Source: an uncultured Micavibrio sp. (GTDB taxonomy: Bacteria; Pseudomonadota; Alphaproteobacteria; Micavibrionales; UBA1664). From it: 12,450 nucleotides of DNA. Shown piece after piece: positions 7,399 through 12,450 of the stretch. Within the stretch, counting starts at the first letter, position 1. Each line of letters begins with the position of its first letter. The notes beneath the pieces are model-generated. The model had not been told where the DNA came from and searched no databases. It saw only the letters and a program-made list of their open reading frames with translations. The translations under genes were made by a program, and so were the position numbers. The DNA is taken from the NCBI GenBank assembly GCA_937896295.1, contig CALBME010000078.1, forward strand, positions 1 to 12,450, in the 5' to 3' direction.

Positions 7399-8883
7399 AT
7401 GGGCGCACAACCGCAGCAACAGCAAAAGAAACCGCAAACGGCCATTACGCCGACCCGTTCGGAAGATTTTCCGGGCTGGTACCAGGAGGTCATCAAGGCC
7501 GCCGATCTGGCTGAAAACGCGCCGGTGCGCGGGTGCATGACCATCAAGCCTTACGGTTATGCGCTGTGGGAAAACATGGTGCGCATTTTCGACGGCTGGC
7601 TGAAGGATTACGGTATTCAGAACTGCGCTTTCCCGTTGCTTATCCCCGTCAGCTTCCTTGCGAAGGAGGCCGAGCATGTCGAAGGCTTTGCCAAGGAATG
7701 CGCCGTGGTCACGCACCACCGCCTTGAGGCCGCGCCGGATGGCAAGGGTCTTCGCCCGGCACCGTCGGCGGAGCTGGAAGAGCCTTATGTCGTGCGCCCC
7801 ACGTCGGAGACCATCATCGGGGATTCCATGTCACGCTGGGTCCAGTCGTACCGTGATCTGCCGCTGAAGCTGAACCAGTGGTGCAGCGTCATGCGCTGGG
7901 AAATGCGCACGCGCATGTTCCTGCGCACGTCAGAATTTTTCTGGCATGAAGGCCACTGCGCGTTCAAGGACCATGCGGGCGCGGAAGAGGACTGCCTGAC
8001 CATCCAGTCCATGTATTCGAAGTTTTTTGAAGAATACCTGGCTATTCCCGGTATTCCGGGCATCAAGGCGCCGGATGAGCGTTTCCCGGGCGCCAACGAG
8101 ACCTATTCCATTGAATCGCTGATGCAGGACGGCAAGGCGCTGCAGGCGGCCACCAGCCACGATCTGGGGCAAAATTTCGCCAAGTCCTGCGACATCAAAT
8201 ATCAGGATGAAAACGGGCAGGAGCAGTACGCGCACACCACGTCGTGGGCGTTTTCGTCGCGTGTCATCGGGGCGATCATCATGACGCATGGCGACGACGA
8301 CGGCATGATCATGCCGCCGATGGTGGCGCCGACACAGGCGGTCATCATTCCTGTCCTGAAAGGCGATGGCGATCAGGCCGTGCTGGATGCCGCGCATGAT
8401 CTTGCGGCCAAGCTCAAGGCACAGGGCGTGCGCGTCAAGGTGGATGCGCGCGAAATGCGGACCCCGGACAAAATGTGGGATTCCATCAAGAAAGGCATTC
8501 CCCTGCGCATCGAAATCGGCGCGCGTGAAGTGGCCGAAGGCAAGCTTACGCATGTCCGCCGCGATATCGGCAAGGAGTCGAAGACGACCGAGACCACCGA
8601 AGCTTTCCTGGGCAATGTTCAGGGTGTGCTGAAGGCCATTCACGACAATTTGTACCAGCGCGCGCTGGCGTTCCAGAACAGCCACATCAAGGATGTCGCC
8701 AGTGTCGAGGAAATGCGTGCCTTTTATGCCGATGAATCCAATATCGGTTTCGTGCGCATCGACAGCGCCCTGATCAAGGACCCGTCGGTGATGGAAGCGA
8801 TGAAAAAGGATTTTGCCGTGACTACGCGTTGCCTGCCGCATGCGGACAAGGGCGCGAAAGTGCTGGTCGGGCGTTCCTACTAA
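7399..8883 (+). CDS. proS: proline--tRNA ligase, archaeal/eukaryote-like (ProS type 3)
   Basis: Class II aminoacyl-tRNA synthetase that charges tRNA-Pro with proline. 494 aa. Motifs in order: ADLAENAPVRGCMTIKPYGY (35-54), AKEAEHVEGFAKECAVVTHH (88-107), VRPTSE (132-137), motif 2 RTRMFLRTSEFFWHEGH (170-186), QAATSHDLGQNFAK (249-262) and motif 3 SWAFSSRVIGA (282-292). The anticodon-binding domain spans about 313-410, followed by a C-terminal domain ending GRSY. This is the archaeal/eukaryote-like architecture, with no editing insertion between motifs 2 and 3; the usual alphaproteobacterial enzyme is a ~440-residue bacterial form. Only one Cys (Cys478, in TTRCLPH) remains where relatives often have a zinc-binding cluster, so zinc binding is probably lost. 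The Gln-rich N-terminus follows ATG 7399. The 3' end meets a convergent gene 6 bases on. Confidence 0.94.
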   Translation: MGAQPQQQQKKPQTAITPTRSEDFPGWYQEVIKAADLAENAPVRGCMTIKPYGYALWENMVRIFDGWLKDYGIQNCAFPLLIPVSFLAKEAEHVEGFAKECAVVTHHRLEAAPDGKGLRPAPSAELEEPYVVRPTSETIIGDSMSRWVQSYRDLPLKLNQWCSVMRWEMRTRMFLRTSEFFWHEGHCAFKDHAGAEEDCLTIQSMYSKFFEEYLAIPGIPGIKAPDERFPGANETYSIESLMQDGKALQAATSHDLGQNFAKSCDIKYQDENGQEQYAHTTSWAFSSRVIGAIIMTHGDDDGMIMPPMVAPTQAVIIPVLKGDGDQAVLDAAHDLAAKLKAQGVRVKVDAREMRTPDKMWDSIKKGIPLRIEIGAREVAEGKLTHVRRDIGKESKTTETTEAFLGNVQGVLKAIHDNLYQRALAFQNSHIKDVASVEEMRAFYADESNIGFVRIDSALIKDPSVMEAMKKDFAVTTRCLPHADKGAKVLVGRSY

Positions 8884-8889
8884 TCCGTT

Positions 8890-9939
8890 CTATACGAAAG
8901 GCACGTGCTGGCGGTGCGGGGTGCCGCGCTTCCACATATGCCCTTCCATGTAGTAGTGGATAAAATTCAGCGCCGTGACGAACACGGTCACCATGTAGAT
9001 GCTGCCCAGAACATCCATCAGGACGTAGCTGATGCCCACGCCGATGGGCAGGCACAGCGCGGCGGGCGGAATGCCGATTTTGCGCGGAATAATGTAAAGC
9101 GGGTTGCGCACCGTCGTCGCGTTACGGTTCTGGTCATGCACGGTGTAGATCAGAAACGCGGTCAGGTCATGAATAATGCGCGGCACCAGCGTGGCCAAAA
9201 AGCCATAGCCGCTGACGATCAGGCCATAGCAGAGATAAATCATCGCCATGTTGCTTAAGAAGTAGACGAAACCAATACGCGTATGCGCTGGGTTGCGCAG
9301 GATGGTGCGAACGAAACGGATGCCGAAGACAGTGGCAATGGCCAGTACGATGCCGATGCCGGCCAGAAGCGCCGTCCAGTTTTCCTGCACCACGGGCAGG
9401 AAAGACGACATTAACAGGGTATAGGCGAGCCCGGCGGGTAAAATGGTCAGCCAGCGCCAGAGCTGAAAGTCCCGCGTCGGGGGCTGGCGCATCATCATCA
9501 GGCTGATGCCATATTGCTGCATCAGGTTGTGATACATGGTGTAGAACGCCATGGCGATCAGCACCGCGCCGGAGCCGTAGATATACGAACCAAAACCGAT
9601 TTCGGCGACAAAGGGCAGGACCGCACCCAGCCCGAACCCCACGAGCGCCGCGCGCATCAGATATTTTTTATAATAGCCGATATATTCGCGGTCGAAGAAC
9701 GTCACAAGGCTGGAGACGATGTGCGGCACGGTCAGCACTGCGGTCCAGTAGGCGATTTCACCGGGCGCCATGTCCATGGCCTGGCGGATCGCCCCCTTCA
9801 TGAACAGCTGGTCGATGATGACGAGCAGCAGGGCCGCAGGTGTCGTGATGAGAATGCCCAGCAGGATCCTGTTTTTGACCTGCATGGGCAGGTTGGGCAG
9901 ATAACCGGAATCGGCAGGCGGTGTGGCGGTGTGGTTCAT
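8890..9939 (-). CDS. polytopic membrane protein with conserved His motifs, unknown function (paralogue A)
   Basis: A protein of 349 aa, mostly hydrophobic, with roughly eight to ten membrane segments and no signal peptide. I do not recognise a named family. Motifs shared with its upstream neighbour include VPHIVSSLVTFFDREY (about 71-86), YTMYHNLMQQYGISLMMMR (133-151), PRIIHDLTAFLIYTVHDQNR (253-272), RNPLYIIPRKIGI (278-290), and FIHYYMEGHMWKRG followed by TPHRQHVPFV at the C-terminus. Invariant His positions are 73, 137, 257, 268, 328, 342 and 345. Membrane-embedded or membrane-adjacent histidines could bind a metal or haem; this is inference only. ATG 9939 is preceded by AAGGAAGG and starts 11 bases after the neighbour's stop, so the two are an operon. 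The N-terminus DSGYLPNLPMQV matches the neighbour's, supporting the start. It converges on proS. Confidence 0.85.
   Translation of the reverse strand: MNHTATPPADSGYLPNLPMQVKNRILLGILITTPAALLLVIIDQLFMKGAIRQAMDMAPGEIAYWTAVLTVPHIVSSLVTFFDREYIGYYKKYLMRAALVGFGLGAVLPFVAEIGFGSYIYGSGAVLIAMAFYTMYHNLMQQYGISLMMMRQPPTRDFQLWRWLTILPAGLAYTLLMSSFLPVVQENWTALLAGIGIVLAIATVFGIRFVRTILRNPAHTRIGFVYFLSNMAMIYLCYGLIVSGYGFLATLVPRIIHDLTAFLIYTVHDQNRNATTVRNPLYIIPRKIGIPPAALCLPIGVGISYVLMDVLGSIYMVTVFVTALNFIHYYMEGHMWKRGTPHRQHVPFV
8900..8934. repeat. near-identical 35-base direct repeat, copy 1 (3' end of paralogue A)
   Basis: Bases 8900-8934 match 9961-9995 at 34 of 35 positions; the only difference is C at 8929 against T at 9990, and 8900-8928 is identical to 9961-9989. 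Both copies encode the C-terminal residues of the two membrane paralogues (within WKRGTPHRQHVPFV). The match ends sharply on the upstream side of each gene, where the paralogues return to ordinary divergence. Confidence 0.9.
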
Positions 9940-9944
9940 ATCAA

Positions 9945-9952
9945 CCTTCCTT
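9945..9952 (-). promoter_or_regulatory. ribosome binding site of paralogue A
   Basis: AAGGAAGG on the minus strand, 5 bases before ATG 9939. It overlaps the stop codon of paralogue B (TAA, 9953-9951). This decides the start of paralogue A against a longer open frame reaching back to 10116, and suggests that translation of A is coupled to termination of B. Confidence 0.7.
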
Positions 9953-11033
9953 AAACAAATGGCACGTGCTGGCGGTGCGGGGTGCCGCGTTTCCAGATGA
10001 TGCCCTCGATGTAGTAGTGAATGTAATTCAGCATGACGACGAAGAAGCCGATGAGAAACGCGGTCTGACCGACTTCCAGCAGGATGAAGCCGATGACAAA
10101 AGACAGCGGTATGCACGTGATCGCGGGTCCGATGCCGATTTTTTTGGGCAGGGCGTAGAACGGGTTGCGCATGCGGTTCGCATTGCGGTTTTCGTCATGG
10201 ACCATGTAAATCCAGTAAGCGGTCAGGTCATGCACCAGACGCGGGGTTAGCATGGCGAAAAGAATGTAGCCCTTCATCGCCAGGAAAAGGCAAGACACGA
10301 TCATCAGGCCGTTGGCGCAGAAATAGGCAAGTCCGATGTCCGATCGGTCGGGACGTTTCAGGTAACGGTGAATGATGATGCCGGCGATAATGGCGGCGAT
10401 CAGCAGGTTTACGGCGGCCACGGCCATGCAGCGTTCCCAGATCTGGTATGGCTGACCCAGATGGAGGAAATTCATGCCGATGAAAATCAGGCTGGCCGGG
10501 ACGATGGTGATCCATTTCCACAGATGGTGGATGAAGACCGGCTTTTCCCGCATGAGCATCAGCGAAATGCCGTATTGCTGTTGCAGGTTGTGATAGGTGG
10601 TATAAGCCGCCGCGACGACGAGGGCGGCGTTGCCGCCATAAGACAGCAGGGCGGACAATGTGGGCGGCTGGTTCATGGGCATCAGCAAAAAGCCGGCCAG
10701 CAAGGGCAGCCCGACACCCAGAAGCGTGCCGACAATCACCGCGCGGGCCAGCGGCCTTTTATAGTGGCGCAGATATTCGGCGTCCGCGAAGGTGACGATG
10801 GAGGCGATAATGTGGGGAGTGGACAGGATGGCCACCCACCATACGACCTGAATGGGATGGGCGACCGAATAATCATGAATAAGGCCGTTGAGCAGGTAAT
10901 GGTCGACCGCTGCCGCCAGCAGGCATAAGGGGACGCTCAGCATCATAATCAGCAGCGTTTTGCCCCGGACCTGCAGGGGCAGGCCGGGCAGGGCACCGGA
11001 ATCAAGCTGGCTGTTCGATACGCCGGATGACAT
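9951..11033 (-). CDS. polytopic membrane protein with conserved His motifs, unknown function (paralogue B)
   Basis: A protein of 360 aa, with the same membrane topology pattern and motif series as its downstream neighbour: TPHIIASIVTFADAEY (about 72-87), YTTYHNLQQQYGISLMLMR (144-162), PRLVHDLTAYWIYMVHDENR (264-283), RNPFYALPKKIGI (289-301), NYIHYYIEGIIWKRG and an identical WKRGTPHRQHVPFV end. Shared histidines are 74, 148, 268, 279, 339, 352 and 355. Other membrane stretches match only loosely, so this is an older duplication. ATG 11033 is fixed by an in-frame TAA two codons upstream. The AAGG before it is unusually close to the ATG, so initiation may be weak or leader-dependent. It is the first gene of the minus-strand pair and diverges from lolC. 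The function is unknown; a membrane metalloenzyme or a haem/lipid-handling protein are possible but untested. Confidence 0.85.
   Translation of the reverse strand: MSSGVSNSQLDSGALPGLPLQVRGKTLLIMMLSVPLCLLAAAVDHYLLNGLIHDYSVAHPIQVVWWVAILSTPHIIASIVTFADAEYLRHYKRPLARAVIVGTLLGVGLPLLAGFLLMPMNQPPTLSALLSYGGNAALVVAAAYTTYHNLQQQYGISLMLMREKPVFIHHLWKWITIVPASLIFIGMNFLHLGQPYQIWERCMAVAAVNLLIAAIIAGIIIHRYLKRPDRSDIGLAYFCANGLMIVSCLFLAMKGYILFAMLTPRLVHDLTAYWIYMVHDENRNANRMRNPFYALPKKIGIGPAITCIPLSFVIGFILLEVGQTAFLIGFFVVMLNYIHYYIEGIIWKRGTPHRQHVPFV
9961..9995. repeat. near-identical 35-base direct repeat, copy 2 (3' end of paralogue B)
   Basis: Second copy of the repeat at 8900-8934, same orientation, 1061 bases away. 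It contains the palindrome GCACGTGC, which here is simply part of the His-Val-Pro coding sequence. Recombination between the copies would delete exactly one gene length and leave a single intact C-terminus. Confidence 0.9.
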
Positions 11034-11128
11034 ACCTTACGATTCTGACAGTTCGGCGTTTATTTTCCACTAAAAAGCCTTGGTTCATCGCTTGCCGCAA
11101 GTCATTGGAATTGCTACAAAGCCTGACG
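11034..11128. promoter_or_regulatory. divergent intergenic region between paralogue B and lolC
   Basis: These 95 bases separate two genes transcribed outward, so promoters for both should lie here or overlap the genes. For the lolC direction, TTGCCG (11092-11097) and TACAAA (11115-11120) with a 17-base spacer resemble a weak sigma-70 promoter, but it would start RNA almost at the lolC ATG. No convincing promoter was found for the minus-strand pair. No terminator-like hairpin was seen. The promoter assignment is tentative. Confidence 0.3.
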
Positions 11129-11707
11129 ATGTTTTCACCCTTTGAACGCATGATGGCCTGGCGTTACCTGCGGTCCCGCAAGGCCGAGGGATTCGTATCC
11201 GTCATCGCGGCCTTTTCCTTCCTTGGTATCATGCTGGGTGTTGCCACCCTGATTATCGTCATGTCGGTGATGAACGGCTTCCGGGCCGAGTTGATGGGGC
11301 GCCTTCTGGGGCTTAACGGTCACCTGAACGTGGTCAGCCAGGAACGGGTGGTTGGCAATTTCGGTTCGCTGGCCGACGTGCTTCAGGCCAACGTCAAGGA
11401 CATCACCGGCGTTTTCCCGATGGTCGAGCGGCAGGCGCTTCTGACCACGCCGACATCGTCGAACGGCGTCATGGTGCGCGGTCTTTCGGCCCTGTCGTTT
11501 TCAAAAAAACCTGTCCTGTCCAACGGCATCCGCGAGGGCAGCCTTGCCCGGTTTCAGGATGACGGCGCCGCGATCGGCGTTGAGATGGCCAAGCGCATGA
11601 ATCTTCATCTGGGCGACCAGATTGTCCTGATTTCGCCGCAGGGCAAGGCAACGCCGTTCGGCACCATGCCCCGGTCGCGCAGCTTCACCGTCGCCGGATC
11701 CTTCAAC
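11129..11707 (+). CDS. lolC: lipoprotein-releasing ABC transporter permease (LolC/LolE), truncated by a chimeric join
   Basis: LolC/LolE proteins are inner-membrane permeases that, with the ATPase LolD, extract lipoproteins from the membrane for transfer to LolA. The first 193 residues are present. They comprise the cytoplasmic start FERMMAWRYLRSRKAEGF, the first transmembrane helix (about 22-48, ending VMSVMNGFR) and a large part of the periplasmic domain, up to TPFGTMPRSRSFTVAGSFN. The family continues here with a segment like VGMYEYD and three further helices, but the sequence instead turns into Arg/Ala/Ser-rich, low-complexity translation. The frame stays open to 11950 by chance. ATG 11129 fits the family start; no strong Shine-Dalgarno is present. 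The full length should be about 410-420 aa. I read this as a misassembly rather than a real truncation. Confidence 0.88.
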
Positions 11708-11849
11708 CAGCGCCCCAGCCGATCGGCGGCGGCCGCGCGATCCGCCACGCGCGCACCGTCCGCGTTGGCGGCGAGCATTGTCACTAAGCGTTGCGCAGCC
11801 AGTCCTTTCGCCGATGCGGTCCGTCCCCATCAGATTCCAGGAGGGTTTT
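11708..11849. other. GC-rich fragment of unknown origin within the chimeric tail
   Basis: About 69% GC over 11711-11850, clearly above the chromosome to the left and the AT-rich piece to the right. On the minus strand it could hold the end of one gene (frame reading LESDGDGPHRRKDWLRNA then TAG) overlapping a start in a second frame (reading MLAANADGARVADRAAAADR). The TAGTG junction and the alanine-rich, helix-like second frame look like genuine tightly packed genes of a high-GC bacterium. I cannot identify either product. The edges are approximate to within several bases. Confidence 0.5.
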
Positions 11850-12018
11850 CCCGTGCGTCATCGTCGTTTGCCATTTCAACAAACCCGAATCCTTTGCTTC
11901 TTCCGGTAAATTTATCGCTGATAATTTTAACTGAATCTACGGTTCCATAAGCCTCGAAAGACTCTCTTAAATCTGCTTCCTCGATACTGAAAGGAAGATT
12001 TCCTACGAAAATATTCAT
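11850..12018 (-). CDS. RRM-domain RNA-binding protein, N-terminal fragment
   Basis: Start of a small single-RRM RNA-binding protein: about 56 residues from ATG 12018, beginning MNIFVGNLPF (RNP2 motif IFVGNL) and including SKGFGFVEM (RNP1, about 41-49), then NDDDAR before the family match ends near 11850. Such short RRM proteins of about 80-100 aa are common in Bacteroidetes and Cyanobacteria and bind RNA in the cytoplasm. The low GC (about 39%) and the AT-rich leader suit a Bacteroidetes-like source and not the alphaproteobacterial chromosome. The expected remainder of the domain is missing and replaced by ENPPGI and a stop, so the gene is cut by a join. Confidence 0.8.
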
Positions 12019-12124
12019 TAGTGCATTTATTTTAAAAATTCCAGACAAATGTACACCTAAATTCCTTGGCCACAGCATTTATTTCATTTATTATGCCGCG
12101 GATATCCCAAATGTTTTTCGTACT
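12019..12124. other. AT-rich spacer between the two tail fragments
   Basis: About 34% GC, similar to the RRM piece and lower than the histidine-kinase piece. On the minus strand a frame without stops covers 12124 to 12032, reading NIWDIRGIINEINAVAKEF near its middle and ending in TAA at 12034-12032. It could be the tail of another gene upstream of the RRM protein, joined to the kinase near 12120, or just an intergenic leader. It could also carry the RRM gene's promoter, but no clear boxes were picked. Confidence 0.35.
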
Positions 12125-12399
12125 TTACTGCGGATGGTGTTTGGAAAGGCTGAATTCAAACGTCGTCCCCTGGCCCGGCTCGGAGCTTACGCCAATAGCG
12201 CCGCCCAATCCTTCAACCAGTTTCCGTACCGTCGACAGCCCGATTCCGTTGCCTTTTTGCCCAAAACGATCGGCCGAAACCAGCACCTCGAAGATGTCAA
12301 ATATGCGTTTTTGATCGGCTTTACGGATACCATTGCCATTGTCGGCCACGGTGAAATGATAATTCAATTCATCTTCACGGAACCCCAAAGAAATTTGAA
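12125..12399 (-). CDS. sensor histidine kinase, C-terminal ATPase-domain fragment
   Basis: The last 91 codons of a two-component sensor histidine kinase. Visible boxes of the HATPase_c fold are DNGNGI (G1 box), IFDIFEVL (F box) and GQKGNGIGLSTVRKLVEG (G2 box), then GGAIGVSSEPGQGTTFEFSL and the stop TAA at 12127-12125. The N box, the phosphorylated-His (HisKA) domain and any sensor domain are not present, because the fragment begins directly at the sequencing adapter. GC is about 50%, different from both neighbours in the tail. The stimulus and the partner regulator cannot be inferred. The source organism is unknown. Confidence 0.85.
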
Positions 12400-12450
12400 A
12401 GATCGGAAGAGCACACGTCTGAACTCCAGTCACTTAGGCATATCTCGTAT
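12400..12450 (+). other. Illumina TruSeq adapter with index (sequencing artefact)
   Basis: From 12400 the sequence is the standard TruSeq read-through adapter: GATCGGAAGAGC at 12401-12412, then ACACGTCTGAACTCCAGTCAC through 12433 (with its leading A at 12400). This is followed by TTAGGC (TruSeq index 3) at 12434-12439, AT, and ATCTCGTAT, the start of the P7 flank, at 12442-12450. The minus-strand translation begins MTGVQTCALPI, a peptide seen in databases as a hallmark of unremoved adapter. It is not biological DNA. Confidence 0.98.

Noticed and set aside
7930..8841. Long antisense open frame opposite proS (303 codons)
   Set aside because: It lies wholly inside the conserved synthetase gene, has no recognisable motifs and is explained by third-position codon bias.
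8870..8900. Bidirectional terminator between convergent proS and paralogue A
   Set aside because: Only 6 bases separate the stops and I find no GC-rich hairpin followed by a T run; termination there is probably factor-dependent or lies inside the genes.
8902..8909. GCACGTGC palindrome (also at 9962-9969) as a regulatory operator
   Set aside because: Both copies lie inside the coding 3' ends of the paralogues and encode conserved residues; nothing downstream is positioned to be controlled by them.
9940..10116. 59-codon N-terminal extension of paralogue A
   Set aside because: It would overlap the 3' end of paralogue B in another frame, and its Arg/His/Pro-rich translation is unlike a membrane protein. 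ATG 9939 has a strong ribosome site and a paralogue-matched N-terminus.
11027..11128. 34-codon N-terminal extension of LolC starting at 11027
   Set aside because: It would run into the divergent gene's start, and family members begin close to the FERMMAWRYLRSRK segment, matching ATG 11129.
11696..11736. GGATCC (11696-11701) and GCGGCCGC (11729-11736) as cloning or proximity-ligation junctions
   Set aside because: There is no duplicated GATC or linker sequence around them. GGATCC lies in good LolC coding sequence and the second site is unsurprising in a GC-rich stretch.
11708..11950. Continuation of the lolC frame to 11950
   Set aside because: The frame is open by chance, but the translation crosses two composition breaks and is antisense to the RRM gene. 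It has no LolC similarity.
12401..12433. ATG start at 12433 for the histidine kinase fragment
   Set aside because: The first 11 residues are encoded by adapter sequence and are not part of a gene.

Overview
The first ~11.7 kb read as one continuous piece of an alphaproteobacterial chromosome. The last ~740 bases are not a natural continuation. They look like a chimeric contig end made of unrelated fragments and closed by Illumina adapter sequence. The alphaproteobacterial assignment rests on gene order (nuoL-nuoM-nuoN-birA-ribonuclease J-DUF1467-proS-lolC, a familiar arrangement in that class) and on the style of the proteins. The order or genus cannot be fixed from sequence alone; a Rhodospirillales- or Micavibrionales-like lineage is only a guess.

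Layout, plus strand, 2-8883: the 3' two thirds of nuoL, then nuoM and nuoN (proton-pumping membrane subunits of respiratory complex I). These are followed by birA (biotin-protein ligase), ribonuclease J, a small two-helix DUF1467 membrane protein, an exported protein of unknown function, and proS. Junctions are very tight: stop/start overlaps at nuoL/nuoM, nuoM/nuoN, nuoN/birA and DUF1467/exported protein, and gaps of 2 to 35 bases elsewhere. The block is probably one long transcriptional unit with translational coupling. The proS product is of the archaeal/eukaryote-like (ProS type 3) class, not the short bacterial form I would expect at this alphaproteobacterial locus.

Minus strand, 8890-11033: two tandem, clearly paralogous polytopic membrane proteins (349 and 360 aa) of unknown function. 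They share fixed histidine motifs and an identical 14-residue C-terminus. They sit between proS and lolC, which are usually neighbours on the same strand. The last 35 coding bases of the two paralogues differ at only one position although the proteins are otherwise well diverged. This pair is the best candidate for undescribed biology in the window.

Plus strand, 11129-11707: the N-terminal half of a LolC/LolE-type lipoprotein-release permease, divergent from the membrane-protein pair. It stops matching its family abruptly near 11707.

Contig tail, 11708-12450: a GC-rich unidentified piece (about 69% GC, to ~11849); an AT-richer piece with the start of an RRM RNA-binding protein (minus strand, about 39% GC); an AT-rich spacer; the C-terminal ATPase part of a sensor histidine kinase (minus strand, about 50% GC); and from 12400 the Illumina TruSeq adapter with a TTAGGC index. 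Genes in this tail should not be attributed to the same organism as the rest. No tRNA, rRNA, CRISPR array or insertion sequence was seen.
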